Notes: generated from the sequence alone by a model not told the origin. A stretch of 64,000 nucleotides of DNA from Mesorhizobium prunaredense (GCF_900156895.1 NZ_FTPD01000067.1:101235-165234), one strand, 5' to 3'; positions 25,325 through 35,034 are shown, numbered from the stretch's first letter. Program-made: numbers and translations.

Positions 25325-26158
25325 CTATGATGTCGCCGCTTTGCGCACGAAGTCGGCGAGTTCGCGGTTGAAACGGGAGGAGTCCTCGATGAAGGGTGCG
25401 TGCCCGGTCTCGGGGTACCAGGAAGCGGTGCTCGTCGGACATGTCTTGAGGATGTGATCGCCCATTGCTGGGAGGATCACCGTGTCGCTGCGGCCCTGAG
25501 TCATGAGGACAGGTCTCTCTAACATGGTCAGAACGTCGTCGGAGTTGATCGCGCGCGTGACAAGCGCAGCCCGGACTGTTGGGGCCACAACGATATTCCA
25601 GCACAGGGCCACCTCGTATTCGTCTCTCGGTAGCGGTCGCGCGGTGCAGCCCTGCACGAATTCGCGAATGGCCTGGACGTTGGAGAGGAAGTCGCCTGCG
25701 GTCGCGCCCGGCACGTGATCGAGAAAGCCGGGGCCGATCAAAACGCCGAACGCGGCCCTGTCAAGCGTTACAGCCGCACCCACGAAGTTGACCCCCGCAA
25801 TCGCATCCTGGCCGTAAGCGCGGACATAGTCACAGATGATGAAGCCCGCATAAGACCACCCAACGAGAACGGGCCGGTTCAGGCCGAGCTGGCCGACGAT
25901 GGCCGCAATATCGTCCGCCCATGGCTTGGGCTCCGTGTACTGCTGCTGTGCCTCGGGCGCTTCCGACATGCCATGGCCGCGAAGATCGAAGGCGACGAGG
26001 CGAAACGCGTCCGCAAGCACACTCTCGTACTGCTTGCGCCAGCAAAGGTGGTTCTGCGACCACCCGTGGATGAAGAGGATGGCTGGAGCATCAGCTTTGC
26101 CCCATTCGCGCACATGCAGCTTCACGTCGCCGCCGCCGATCACAGAATGAATCTTCAT
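25325..26158 (-). CDS. alpha/beta hydrolase
   Basis: This is a 277-residue cytosolic alpha/beta hydrolase. The oxyanion region is FIHGWSQNHLCW, the nucleophile elbow is LVGWSYAGFI (Ser about 93), and the C-terminal Asp and His are in QGRSDTVIL and ETGHAPFIED. Substrate unknown; similar proteins include haloperoxidase- and esterase-type enzymes. GGAGG before the ATG at 26158 fixes the start. It lies 138 bp after a regulator that itself carries an alpha/beta hydrolase domain, so the two may respond to the same compound. Confidence 0.8.
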   Translation of the reverse strand: MKIHSVIGGGDVKLHVREWGKADAPAILFIHGWSQNHLCWRKQYESVLADAFRLVAFDLRGHGMSEAPEAQQQYTEPKPWADDIAAIVGQLGLNRPVLVGWSYAGFIICDYVRAYGQDAIAGVNFVGAAVTLDRAAFGVLIGPGFLDHVPGATAGDFLSNVQAIREFVQGCTARPLPRDEYEVALCWNIVVAPTVRAALVTRAINSDDVLTMLERPVLMTQGRSDTVILPAMGDHILKTCPTSTASWYPETGHAPFIEDSSRFNRELADFVRKAATS

Positions 26159-26296
26159 CTCGATCCTCCATTTGCCGACCACGGCGCCGATGGTCACCGG
26201 TTTGCGTTGGAAGGAGTGTTGTTGCGGTCGTTAGAAAAGGGCGGCCGAAGCGTTGAAATTTGCTGGCTGGAGAGAAGAACCCGCCGAGCCGATCCG

Positions 26297-27859
26297 TCAC
26301 TCGGGCCCGGCCATGAAGGACCTGACTTCGCGCAGGAAATCGGCGAAGGCAGGCTCGTCGTCGAGGAGGATATGATTTGCGCTGTTGAGGTCGACGAAGC
26401 GCGCCCCCGGTATGCCGGCCGCGAGCACCTTGCCTTCGTCGAATGGGACCACGGCATCGTTCCTGGCATGCAGCACCAGCGTCGGAACGGTGACCTGCGC
26501 AAGCATCGCCGAAACGTCTATGTCGCCGAAAGTGGAGTGAAGTAGGCTGGCGTTGAGCGGCGATGTGGTCTGCCTCTGGAGATCGTTGAACCAGGCCATC
26601 TGCTCGCGGCTGGCACCCGGAATGAATGCCTCGGTGAACAGTTGGCGGAACGCGGCATTGTCCTTGCCCCATCCTTCACGGATCAGCGTGGTCATAGCTT
26701 CATGGGTATCGAGTTGGTGGGTGTCGCCGCGCTTTCGCCGGCCCCTTGCATAGCCGCCGTAGAGAATGAGGCGCAACACGCGCTCGGGGTGGCGGACGAC
26801 GTAGGCGATCGATATTGCGCAGCTTTGCGAGACGCCGAGCAGCGGGAACCGGTTCATGCCGCTTGCGTCGGCAACGCTTTCCAGATCCGTGACCATGGCG
26901 TCAAAGGAAAAGTCGCTGACATTCCAGTCGGAGAGACCGTTGCCGCGCTCATCGTATCGGATCAACGTGTTCCTGCTCGAAAGCGAATCGATCCAGTGTC
27001 GCCACACTGGGCTTTCCCATTCATATTGCAGATGCGACATCCAGTGCGCGGCGCGAAGAATCGGCGGGCCCTCACCCGAAACCGCGTAGGCGATCCGGAC
27101 GCCGTCTGGGCTGCTGCAATAATGTATCTCCTGGAAACGCCGGTGCTCATTTTGGCCACCACCGGGAGCGGGATGGCCATCTTCATCTGATAATTGTTCC
27201 CCAAGTTCCTCGCTCGCCGATCGCGGTCGCGTTGCCCGCTGTAGAGCCGAAGCGGCGAGTGATCTCATCTCCAATGAAACTTGCTTATTGGTCGCGTCCA
27301 GAGATTGCAGCGTTTGGGCATATGAAAGGGCCCGTTCAGGTTCGCTGCGTAGCCGCTCGACAAGCGCCTGCAGGATCATCGATCTGGTGCGATCCAACGC
27401 GTCACCGTGGAATATGCGCCAAGCCTCGAACACGGGGCAACGAGGCAGTTCGAGGTCCTCGAGGAACCGCCCCCGGAACACGGTGGCCAAGGTTTCCAGG
27501 CGTGAAATGTCGAGCAAGCGCACTTCGTTCGCCGTCATGTGGGCGACTTGCAGCAAATCGACATCAAGCTTGGCGGTGTCGAAACACACGCTGTCTCGAT
27601 CAGCCTTCAGGCAGTCCCCATCACCGTCCTGGTCGATGCTGTGCCTCAGCTTCGATAGGCTCCATCGCAGCGAAGCCCTTGGATCGTCTGGCACCTCCCA
27701 GAACATCTGGCACAGATGGTCGCGCCGCTGGCGCCGGTTGGTCACCACCAGGTAGGCGAGCAGCGCGCGCGTTTTCTTCGACGGTGGCAGCGCGATTTCC
27801 CGGGCGTCCCGCAGGACCACCAATTCGCCGAGCACCTTGATCGTCAGTGGGCCCTTCAT
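26297..27859 (-). CDS. SARP/BTAD transcriptional regulator fused to alpha/beta hydrolase
   Basis: This is a 520-residue protein. Residues 1-90 form a winged-helix DNA-binding domain of the SARP/OmpR type (LTIKVLGELVVLRDAREIAL, PSKKTRALLAYLVV, SLRWSLSKLRHSID). Residues 100-215 resemble the bacterial transcriptional activator domain, and from about 245 an alpha/beta hydrolase domain follows (RYDERGNGLSDW, GVSQSCAISIAYV, HARNDAVVPF, SANHILLDDEP). The hydrolase probably acts as the sensor. ATG 27859 begins the conserved domain; upstream in-frame codons lack a better binding site. It is divergent from the sugar operon. Confidence 0.8.
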   Translation of the reverse strand: MKGPLTIKVLGELVVLRDAREIALPPSKKTRALLAYLVVTNRRQRRDHLCQMFWEVPDDPRASLRWSLSKLRHSIDQDGDGDCLKADRDSVCFDTAKLDVDLLQVAHMTANEVRLLDISRLETLATVFRGRFLEDLELPRCPVFEAWRIFHGDALDRTRSMILQALVERLRSEPERALSYAQTLQSLDATNKQVSLEMRSLAASALQRATRPRSASEELGEQLSDEDGHPAPGGGQNEHRRFQEIHYCSSPDGVRIAYAVSGEGPPILRAAHWMSHLQYEWESPVWRHWIDSLSSRNTLIRYDERGNGLSDWNVSDFSFDAMVTDLESVADASGMNRFPLLGVSQSCAISIAYVVRHPERVLRLILYGGYARGRRKRGDTHQLDTHEAMTTLIREGWGKDNAAFRQLFTEAFIPGASREQMAWFNDLQRQTTSPLNASLLHSTFGDIDVSAMLAQVTVPTLVLHARNDAVVPFDEGKVLAAGIPGARFVDLNSANHILLDDEPAFADFLREVRSFMAGPE

Positions 27860-28080
27860 TTGGGACGCCGATCGCTTGCAAGCAATTTTACCCGCGATAC
27901 TGCTCTGTGTAAATTTACTTGATAGTCGGCGCCTGTCGGCTGCCAGTTCGACTGGCGGTCGACCTCTCATCACCAAGTCCGCCAGTTCGATCTCCCGATT
28001 GCCGCCCGCCATGGCGGCATCATTTGAGGCACACGGCCGGGCCGGCCATGAAATCCGCTTTCGGTGCGTTCAGTCCGGCT

Positions 28081-28159
28081 GAGCCCGGGACTCACGTTAA
28101 AATAAGAACTTTACAAATATTCTAAAATATGTGAAGTTATGCCCACCGAAGGGTCATCC
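28081..28159 (+). promoter_or_regulatory. AT-rich promoter region of the sugar operon
   Basis: The 300-bp divergent gap 27860-28159 ends in a strongly AT-rich stretch, unusual for this genome. AACTT (28107-28111) and AAGTT (28134-28138) form a short inverted repeat around AAATATTCTAAAATAT, itself near-palindromic. It is a plausible promoter/operator for the sugar operon, possibly bound by its own RpiR-type regulator. No gene was seen in the rest of the gap. Confidence 0.4.
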
Positions 28160-29149
28160 ATGACAGCCAATCGTTTCGCCACACGCCTCAATTCCTTTGC
28201 CTCGCGGCCACAGGCCGAATGGCCGGATCTTGTCGGCAAGCCGTCCATGCTGCAGATGGCGGCGCGTGCTGCGAAGGTTGCGGGGCTGACCGACCTCGAC
28301 CTCAATTTTCCCGATCATGTCGATGAAAAACCTGCGGAAATGGCGCAAAAGCTCGGTGATCTCGGGCTTTCCATCAATGGCTTCGCTATGCGCTACTACT
28401 CCAATCCGGCCTTCAAGCTCGGCGCCTTCACCAATCCGGATCCGGCAGTTCGCCGCGAAGCCATCGACCTGACCAAGGCCGGTATCGACGCCGCGCGTGA
28501 GGCGGGTGCCAATCTGATGACGCTGTGGCTCGGGCAGGATGGCTTCGACTATGCCTTCCAGGCCGATTACGCGACGCTGTGGAAACACGAAATAGATGGA
28601 ATTCGTGAAGTGGCAGTGCATGATCCCGACTGCCAGATCAGCCTGGAGTACAAGCCCAACGAGCCGCGTTCCTACAGCCTGATGCCCGACGCGGCGACGA
28701 CATTGCTGGCGATCCGCGAGATCGGCCTGCCCAATCTCGGCGTGACGCTCGATTTCGCCCATGTGCTCTATGCCGACGAGCAGCCGGCTTTTGCCGCAGC
28801 ACTGGTGGCGCGCCACAGCAAGCTCTTGGGCGTGCATCTCAACGACGGCTACGCCAAGCGCGACGACGGCCTGATGGTCGGCGCAGTGCATACGCTGCAG
28901 ACGATCGAGCTGCTCCGCCAGATCCGCCGCGACGGCTACGTCGGCGCCATCTATTTCGACACCTTCCCCGACATGACCGGGCTCGATCCGGTCCACGAAT
29001 GCGAAGTCAACATCGCCACCGTCAAGCGCATGCTGCGCGTCGTCGATCGACTGGAAAGGGACAACCGCCTGTCCACCGCCATCGACCGCCAGGACGCGGT
29101 CGCGTCGCAAGCCATCATCCAGGAAGCCATGCTCGGGCCGGACAGCTGA
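28160..29149 (+). CDS. TIM-barrel sugar isomerase/epimerase
   Basis: This 329-residue protein has the xylose isomerase-like TIM barrel. Metal and acid residues are suggested in ISLEYKPNEPR, GVTLDFAHVLYA, GVHLNDGYAKRDD and AIYFDTFPD. It is the first gene of a six-gene carbohydrate operon, so it probably interconverts the imported sugar. Substrate cannot be named. ATG at 28160 has GAAGGG 7 nt upstream and is preferred over 28139. Confidence 0.8.
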   Translation: MTANRFATRLNSFASRPQAEWPDLVGKPSMLQMAARAAKVAGLTDLDLNFPDHVDEKPAEMAQKLGDLGLSINGFAMRYYSNPAFKLGAFTNPDPAVRREAIDLTKAGIDAAREAGANLMTLWLGQDGFDYAFQADYATLWKHEIDGIREVAVHDPDCQISLEYKPNEPRSYSLMPDAATTLLAIREIGLPNLGVTLDFAHVLYADEQPAFAAALVARHSKLLGVHLNDGYAKRDDGLMVGAVHTLQTIELLRQIRRDGYVGAIYFDTFPDMTGLDPVHECEVNIATVKRMLRVVDRLERDNRLSTAIDRQDAVASQAIIQEAMLGPDS

Positions 29150-29188
29150 GGCTCGGCCTCAAAATCGTTCAACAAGGGAGGAAAGACC

Positions 29189-30247
29189 ATGAAATTTCTG
29201 CTTGCCACCGCCACCGCTGCGCTGATGGCGCTGTCCATCGGCTCCGCCTTTTCGACCGACCTCGCGCCGCTCAATTCCGACACCGAGAAGGACCGCATCG
29301 ACTGGTCGCAGCTCGAGGCCAAGTTCGGCGCGTTTCCCAAGCTGCCCGACGGCACCAAGGCGGGCGCCGTCTCCAAGACGCTGACCAACGAATACTGGCG
29401 CTCGCTGGGTGAGGGCTACAAGTCGTTGGGCGATCGCGTCGGCGTTCCGGTCGTCTACCAGGCGGCGCAGAGCGAGGGCGACCAGCTCGGCCAGCTGACA
29501 ATCGCCGAAGGCCTGGTCACGCAAGGCTACAACGTGCTGCTCGTCTCGCCGCAGACCGACTCCAACCTGCAGCCGATCATGGAACAGGCCAAGGCCGCCA
29601 ACGTGCCGGTGGTCAACGTCAATGACGCGGTCATCCCGCAGGCCGAGCACTATGTCGGCAATGTCCAGCGCGACAATGGCGTGCGCGTCGCCAAATGGTT
29701 CATCGAGAACCGGCCGGATGGCGGCAAGGTCGCCATCGTCGAAGGCCAGGCCGGCGTTTATGCCGCCGTCCAGCGCACCGATGGCTTCAAGACCACGATC
29801 ACCGAGGCCGGCAAGTTCGAGGTCGTCGCCAGCGTGCCCGGCAATTGGGATCGCCAGACCTCCTACGACGCAGCCACCAACGTCCTGCAGCAGCACCCCG
29901 ACCTGATCGGCTTCTATGCCAACAATGACGGCATGGCGCTGGGCATCGTCGAGGCGGTCAAGGCCGCCGGCCTGCAGGATAAGGTCGCCGTTTTCGGCAC
30001 CGACGGCATTTCCGACGCCTATGCCTCGATCCGCGCCGGCGAGCTGACCGGCACCGTCGATAGTTTCCCGGTGCTGACCGGCGAGGTGGCGCTGGAATCG
30101 GCGCTGCGGCTGGTGGCCGGGCAGAAGCTGCCGCGCGTCGTCGCCACGCCGCAGGCGCTGATCACCAAGGACAATGCCGACCGCTATTCCGGCGCCGGCG
30201 ACGCCGTGCGCAAGGCGCTGCTCGAGGACGCTGCGGCGGGCAATTAA
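29189..30247 (+). CDS. ribose-type sugar ABC transporter substrate-binding protein
   Basis: This 352-residue periplasmic protein has a signal peptide (FLLATATAALMALSIGSAFS). The two-lobe RbsB-like fold is supported by GYNVLLVSPQTDSNLQPIM, VPVVNVNDAV, LIGFYANNDGMALGIVEAV and VFGTDGISDAYASIRAGEL. The hinge GTD and ANNDGMA elements are typical of the pentose/hexose group. It starts 39 nt after the isomerase with AGGGAGG as binding site. Confidence 0.87.
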   Translation: MKFLLATATAALMALSIGSAFSTDLAPLNSDTEKDRIDWSQLEAKFGAFPKLPDGTKAGAVSKTLTNEYWRSLGEGYKSLGDRVGVPVVYQAAQSEGDQLGQLTIAEGLVTQGYNVLLVSPQTDSNLQPIMEQAKAANVPVVNVNDAVIPQAEHYVGNVQRDNGVRVAKWFIENRPDGGKVAIVEGQAGVYAAVQRTDGFKTTITEAGKFEVVASVPGNWDRQTSYDAATNVLQQHPDLIGFYANNDGMALGIVEAVKAAGLQDKVAVFGTDGISDAYASIRAGELTGTVDSFPVLTGEVALESALRLVAGQKLPRVVATPQALITKDNADRYSGAGDAVRKALLEDAAAGN

Positions 30248-30306
30248 GGGCAGGACTGCGGGTGCCAGCCCTTCGGCTGGCGCCCTTTGCCTGGAGAATA
30301 GAACCA

Positions 30307-31836
30307 ATGTCTGTCCCGCGGTTGCAATTCGAGGGCATTTCCAAGGTGTTTCCGGCCGTGCGGGCGCTGAGCGATGTGTCCTTTTCGGTCGGCGCCGGCG
30401 AAATCCATGGCCTGCTCGGTGAGAACGGCGCCGGCAAATCGACGCTGCTGCGCATCCTGTCGGGGGTCTACAGGCCGACCGCCGGAAGCGTGCTGATCGA
30501 CGGCAGACCGGTCACGCTGAACAATCCGGTCGCCGCGCGCGCCGCGGGCGTCGCCATGATCCACCAGGAATTGCAGCAGGTGCCGCATCTCAGCGTCGCC
30601 CAGAACATGTTCCTCGGCCATCCGCTGACGCGCGGCGGCATCTTCGTCGCCCGCCGCGAGCAGGAGCGCCGCGCTGCGGAAGCCCTCGCCGCCCTCGATC
30701 CGACGATCGATCCGGCAGTCCCGCTCGGCAGCCTGAAGGTCGCGCAGCGGCAGATCGTCGAGATCGCCCGGGCGCTGCTCGATCGGGCGCGCATCGTGGC
30801 GATGGACGAGCCGACATCGAGCCTGACGCCGAGCGAGTTCGAGCGGCTGGCCGAAGTCATTGCCGGACTGGCACGCGACGATGTCGCGGTCGTCTATGTC
30901 TCGCACAAGCTGGACGAGGTGTTCGGCATCTGCCAGCGCGCCACCATCATGCGCGACGGCGTCGTGGTCGGATCCGTCGATCTGGCGCAGGTGTCGGAAA
31001 AAGCCGTCGTTTCGATGATGGTCGGCCGGGAGCTTGCCCAGGAACAGCACCGCTCGCACGCCTCCAGCGAGGTCAGGCTGAGCGTGCGTGGCCTCGCCTC
31101 GGCAACCAAGGTCCGTGACGTCTCGTTCGACCTGCATCGCGGCGAGGTGCTGGGCATTGCCGGCCTGGTCGGCTCGGGCCGTACCGAACTGCTGCGGTTG
31201 CTGGCCGGCGCCGACCGCGCTTCGTCGGGCAGGGTCGAGATCGACGGCAAGGCGATCAAACTTTCCAGTCCGCGCGACGCCATCGCCGCCGGCATCGGCC
31301 TGGTGCCGGAGGAGCGCAAGCGCGAAGGCATCGTGCCGTTGCGGTCGATCTCCAGCAATATGGCGCTGGCCTCGATGGGCGTGTTCGCGCCGCGCGGCGT
31401 CATCGATCACGCCAGGCTGAAACGGGTCGCGGCCGAGAAGATGAAGCGGGTCAATCTCAGGCCGTTCCTGCTCGACCGGCCGATCCGGCTGTTCAGCGGC
31501 GGCAACCAGCAGAAGGCGATCATCGGCCGCTGGCTGGCGGCGGGAACGCGCATCCTTTTGTTTGACGAGCCGACGCGCGGCATCGATGTCGGCGCCAAGG
31601 CGGAGATCTACCATTTGATCGAGGAGCTCGCCGCTGAAGGCCATTCGGTCATCGTCGTGTCGTCCGAGCTTCCCGAGGTGATCCGGCTCGCCGACCGCGT
31701 GCTGGTCGTGCGCGACGGCACGGTCGCCGCCGAACTCGACCGGGCTGATCTCAGCGAACAGGCGATCGCGGCGCACGCCATACCCCAATCGGAGACTCAA
31801 GGCCGGCAAGGCGCAGGCCATCGGGTCGGTGCATAA
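30307..31836 (+). CDS. ribose-type sugar ABC transporter ATP-binding protein
   Basis: This 509-residue protein has two ATPase domains (RbsA/MglA type). The first has GENGAGKST and Walker B VAMDEPTSSLT. The second has the degenerate Walker A region GLVGSGRTELLRLLAG, the signature FSGGNQQKAIIGRW and Walker B ILLFDEPTRGIDVGAK. Start ATG 30307 follows GGAGA; an in-frame codon at 30262 gives a non-family extension. It lies between binding protein and permease of the same transporter. Confidence 0.9.
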   Translation: MSVPRLQFEGISKVFPAVRALSDVSFSVGAGEIHGLLGENGAGKSTLLRILSGVYRPTAGSVLIDGRPVTLNNPVAARAAGVAMIHQELQQVPHLSVAQNMFLGHPLTRGGIFVARREQERRAAEALAALDPTIDPAVPLGSLKVAQRQIVEIARALLDRARIVAMDEPTSSLTPSEFERLAEVIAGLARDDVAVVYVSHKLDEVFGICQRATIMRDGVVVGSVDLAQVSEKAVVSMMVGRELAQEQHRSHASSEVRLSVRGLASATKVRDVSFDLHRGEVLGIAGLVGSGRTELLRLLAGADRASSGRVEIDGKAIKLSSPRDAIAAGIGLVPEERKREGIVPLRSISSNMALASMGVFAPRGVIDHARLKRVAAEKMKRVNLRPFLLDRPIRLFSGGNQQKAIIGRWLAAGTRILLFDEPTRGIDVGAKAEIYHLIEELAAEGHSVIVVSSELPEVIRLADRVLVVRDGTVAAELDRADLSEQAIAAHAIPQSETQGRQGAGHRVGA

Positions 31837-31852
31837 CGGACAGGACCAGCAG

Positions 31853-32830
31853 ATGACTGATGTAACCGAACACACAGCAGCGCGCCCACGGGCTGAATTC
31901 CTGCACCGGTTTTCCCTGCGCGATGCCGGCACGCTGATCGGCCTGGTGGTGATCCTCGCCGTCTTCGGCGCGCTGGTCCCGGGCTTCTTTGCCGAGCGCA
32001 ATTTGATCAACATCCTGCAGCAGTCGAGCATCAACGCCTGCCTGGCGCTGGGCATGACGCTGGTGATCATCTCAGGCGGCATCGATCTGTCGGTCGGGCC
32101 GACGGCAGCCCTTTCGGCCGTCATCTCGGCCTCGATGCTGGTTGCCGGCGTGCCGTTTCCGCTGGCCATCGCCGCCGGCTTCGCCATCGGCCTCGTCTGC
32201 GGCCTGCTCAACGGGGTGCTGGTCGCCTATGTCGGGCTGCAGCCTTTCATCGTCACGCTGGGAACGCTCAGCACCTACCGGGCACTGGCGCTGATCTATA
32301 CCGGCGGCAATCCGGTGCTCGGCCTGCCTGCCGGCTTCCGCGCCATCTTCAACGGCTCGCTGTTCGGATTGCCGTTGGCGGTCATCATCGTGGCCGTGGT
32401 CGCGCTGATCGCCTGGATCATCCTCAAGAAGACGCCGTTCGGCGAATATCTGCTCGCCGTCGGCGGCAATGAAGAGGCGGCCTACATAGCCGGCGTGCCG
32501 ATCGCCCGCACCAAGATCGCCGCCTACATGATCTCGGGCCTGCTGGCGGCCCTTGCCGCACAGATCCTGATCGGCCGGCTGGGTGCCGCCGAACCCATTC
32601 TCGGCAATCTCTGGGAGCTCGATGCCATCGCTGCGGCGGCCATCGGCGGCGCCTCGCTGATGGGCGGCAAGGGCAGCGTCGTCGGCACCATTCTGGGCGC
32701 CGTCATCCTCGGCACCATGCGCAACGGCCTGACGCTGATGAATGTCCAGTCCTTCTACCAGCTGCTGGCAACTGGTCTTATAATCCTCGCCGCGATGCTT
32801 ATCGATCGCGTGACGAGGGGACGTGGATGA
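31853..32830 (+). CDS. ribose-type sugar ABC transporter permease
   Basis: This 325-residue inner-membrane permease is of the RbsC family. LALGMTLVIISGGIDLSVG (about residue 66) and AAIGGASLMGGKGSVVGTIL are family motifs, and about nine hydrophobic segments are visible. ATG at 31853 has GGACAGGACC upstream. Its stop overlaps the ATG of the RpiR regulator (ATGA), so the two are coupled. Confidence 0.9.
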   Translation: MTDVTEHTAARPRAEFLHRFSLRDAGTLIGLVVILAVFGALVPGFFAERNLINILQQSSINACLALGMTLVIISGGIDLSVGPTAALSAVISASMLVAGVPFPLAIAAGFAIGLVCGLLNGVLVAYVGLQPFIVTLGTLSTYRALALIYTGGNPVLGLPAGFRAIFNGSLFGLPLAVIIVAVVALIAWIILKKTPFGEYLLAVGGNEEAAYIAGVPIARTKIAAYMISGLLAALAAQILIGRLGAAEPILGNLWELDAIAAAAIGGASLMGGKGSVVGTILGAVILGTMRNGLTLMNVQSFYQLLATGLIILAAMLIDRVTRGRG

Positions 32831-33705
32831 CCTTGACCAGCCTGGATCTGAAAGCAGTAGGACCGCGCATCCGCATGATGATGCCGCATCTGACGCCGCT
32901 CGAGGCGAAGGTGGTGGAAACCGTCTTCGGACGGCGCGGCTTCGACGAGACCATTCCGCTCAAGCAGATCGCCGAAGAAGCCGGCGTGTCGGAGGCGATG
33001 GTGGTGAAAATCGCCAAGAAGCTGGGTTTTTCCGGCTATCGCGACTTCCGCACCGCGGTCTATGAATACAGTCGCCTGCCGACCGCCGAAATGCACCAGG
33101 AGCTGTCGGTCGACGACAGTTCGGCCGAGATCGTCCAAAAAGTGTTCCGCACCTCGATCCAGGCGCTGGAGGAGACGCTGGCGATCCTCGACATGGACGA
33201 TTTCGACCGCGCCGCCGATCTTCTGTACCGCGCCAAGAACCGCGATTTCTATGGCGTCGGCGGCTCGGCGCAGATCGCGCGCGACGTCTCGCACAAATTC
33301 CTGCGCATCGGCATCCGCGCATCCGTCTACGACGATTCGCACATGATGCTGATGTCGGCCTCGCTGCTCGGCGCCGACGACATCGCCGTCGGCTTCTCGC
33401 ATTCCGGCAACACCAGCGCCGTCATCGATGCCATCCATCTCGCCCGCAAGAGCGGCGCGCGGACGCTGGCCATCACCAATTACGACAACTCGCCGCTGGC
33501 CGCCATCGCTGACATCGTGCTGTGCTCGACGGCGCAGGGCTCGCCGCTGATGGGCGAGAACGCGGCGGCTCGCATCGCCCAGCTCAACATTCTCGACGCG
33601 CTGTTCGTCGCGGTGGCGCAGCGCGACTATCAGGCGGCGGAGCGCAATCTCGGCCGCACGATGTCGGCGGTGACGTCGAAACGCCGGGACAAGGGCGGCT
33701 CATGA
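32827..33705 (+). CDS. RpiR/MurR family transcriptional regulator
   Basis: This is a 292-residue regulator. The N-terminal RpiR helix-turn-helix has LKQIAEEAGVSEAMVVKIAK and KLGFSGYRDFR (about residues 45-78). A SIS sugar-phosphate-binding domain follows from about residue 120, with YGVGGSAQIARDVSHKF and VGFSHSGNTSAVIDAI. It probably senses the phosphorylated product of the neighbouring kinase and controls the operon, whose AT-rich promoter lies at 28081-28159. Confidence 0.88.
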   Translation: MTLTSLDLKAVGPRIRMMMPHLTPLEAKVVETVFGRRGFDETIPLKQIAEEAGVSEAMVVKIAKKLGFSGYRDFRTAVYEYSRLPTAEMHQELSVDDSSAEIVQKVFRTSIQALEETLAILDMDDFDRAADLLYRAKNRDFYGVGGSAQIARDVSHKFLRIGIRASVYDDSHMMLMSASLLGADDIAVGFSHSGNTSAVIDAIHLARKSGARTLAITNYDNSPLAAIADIVLCSTAQGSPLMGENAAARIAQLNILDALFVAVAQRDYQAAERNLGRTMSAVTSKRRDKGGS

Positions 33706-33718
33706 AAGATTGGGGCAC

Positions 33719-34603
33719 ATGACAGCTCCGCTGGTCACCGTGTTCGGCAGCCTGCATTACGACATCATGGTCGAAGCGCCCGATCGCCCGCGCAAGGGTG
33801 AAACCGTGACCGGCCGTGCCTGGCAGCCGAAATGCGGCGGCAAGGGCGGCAACCAGGCGATCTCAGCGGCGCGGGCCGGCGTCCGCTCGGCAATGATTGG
33901 CGCCGTCGGCGATGACGATTTCGGCCGCGCGCTTGTCGACAATCTCGCGCGCTGCGGCGTCGACAGCCGCTTCGTGCGGGTCGCGCCTGGCGCCGGCTCG
34001 GGCATGAGCGTGGCGATCTTCGACGCCGGCGGCGATTATGGCGCGGTGATCGTCTCAGGCAGCAATCTCACCTTGGGTGAGAAGGACGCCGCGATCGAAA
34101 TGGTTGCGCAAACGGCGGTGCTGCTGCTGCAGAACGAGGTGCCGGAAGCCGCCAACATTGCCGCAGCGCGGGCGGTGAGGAGACACGGTGGTCGCGTCGT
34201 GCTCAACGCCGCGCCCGCCCGCAAACTGTCAGGCGAACTGATGGCACTTACCGATATCGTCATCGTCAACGCCATCGAGGCGGAATTCCTGGCCGGCATT
34301 GCGGTCGTCGATACGCTCGAGGGTGCTGTCGAGGCGGCACGCATGCTGATCGATTTCTACCCGGCCGCGATCGTCACGGCCGGCGGGGAGGGCGTTGCCT
34401 ATTGCGGCCGCGACGGTGAGGCATTTGCGATGGCGGCCATTCCGGTGAAAGTGGTCAGCACCCATGGCGCCGGCGACGAGTTCGTCGGCGCGTTCGCGGC
34501 AGGCCTTGCCCGCGGCCATCAGGTCGAGGCTGCCCTCGCCGCCGCCAACGCCGCCGCGGCCTTGCTGGTCGCCACGCCGGAACGGGAGCGCGAAGCGATC
34601 TGA
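33719..34603 (+). CDS. PfkB-family sugar kinase (ribokinase-like)
   Basis: This 294-residue kinase has the PfkB motif 1 GGKGGNQAISAARAG (about residues 40-54), and motif 2 is seen in STHGAGDEFVGAFAAGLA, where GAGDEF carries the catalytic Asp. It probably phosphorylates the sugar imported and isomerised by the rest of the operon. It starts 14 nt after the regulator. It is the last gene, followed by a hairpin at 34709-34736. Confidence 0.85.
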   Translation: MTAPLVTVFGSLHYDIMVEAPDRPRKGETVTGRAWQPKCGGKGGNQAISAARAGVRSAMIGAVGDDDFGRALVDNLARCGVDSRFVRVAPGAGSGMSVAIFDAGGDYGAVIVSGSNLTLGEKDAAIEMVAQTAVLLLQNEVPEAANIAAARAVRRHGGRVVLNAAPARKLSGELMALTDIVIVNAIEAEFLAGIAVVDTLEGAVEAARMLIDFYPAAIVTAGGEGVAYCGRDGEAFAMAAIPVKVVSTHGAGDEFVGAFAAGLARGHQVEAALAAANAAAALLVATPEREREAI

Positions 34604-34708
34604 GACGGATGGCTGCCTCCGCCCGCTGTTGTAACAGGCGACAAGAAGCGGATGGCGAGGACTTTTCGCTCGGCTCCGACAGGCCGATAAGTTCGACAAT
34701 TGAACGAA

Positions 34709-34736
34709 AGCCCGCCACCCCAAGGGATGGCGGGCT
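34709..34736 (+). terminator. rho-independent-like hairpin
   Basis: AGCCCGCCA (34709-34717) pairs perfectly with TGGCGGGCT (34728-34736) across a 10-nt loop, about 105 nt after the PfkB kinase. No run of T follows, so it is a weak intrinsic terminator or a stabilising hairpin. The remaining 34604-35034 interval shows further GC hairpins but no gene. Confidence 0.5.
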
Positions 34737-35034
34737 CCGTTGCCTGGATGCCAGGAACGCCACGGTAGCGACGCTGCGACTCAATGCTCCGTAGATATCT
34801 CAATATGCGGCCTTCGCGCCGTCTGGCGCATCGGCCGAACAGATGAAGCCCGCGCCTTTGGCGGAGAGCGCGGGTCCGATCGGGTTGCCGCCCGATCCGC
34901 AGCAGGAACCCGGAGGTTCCGCTGCTCAGGCTGCGGGTGAGAATTTTTCGCCGGCAAGCGTAGGGGAAGCGTCCCTCCTGCGTATCGGTCAGCAGTCGCC
35001 GCTTGCGACCAATGACAGCGAAAGGACCATCACC

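Noticed and set aside
30244..32211. 655-codon open frame on the minus strand
   Set aside because: It is antisense to the sugar ATPase and permease, both well supported by motifs.
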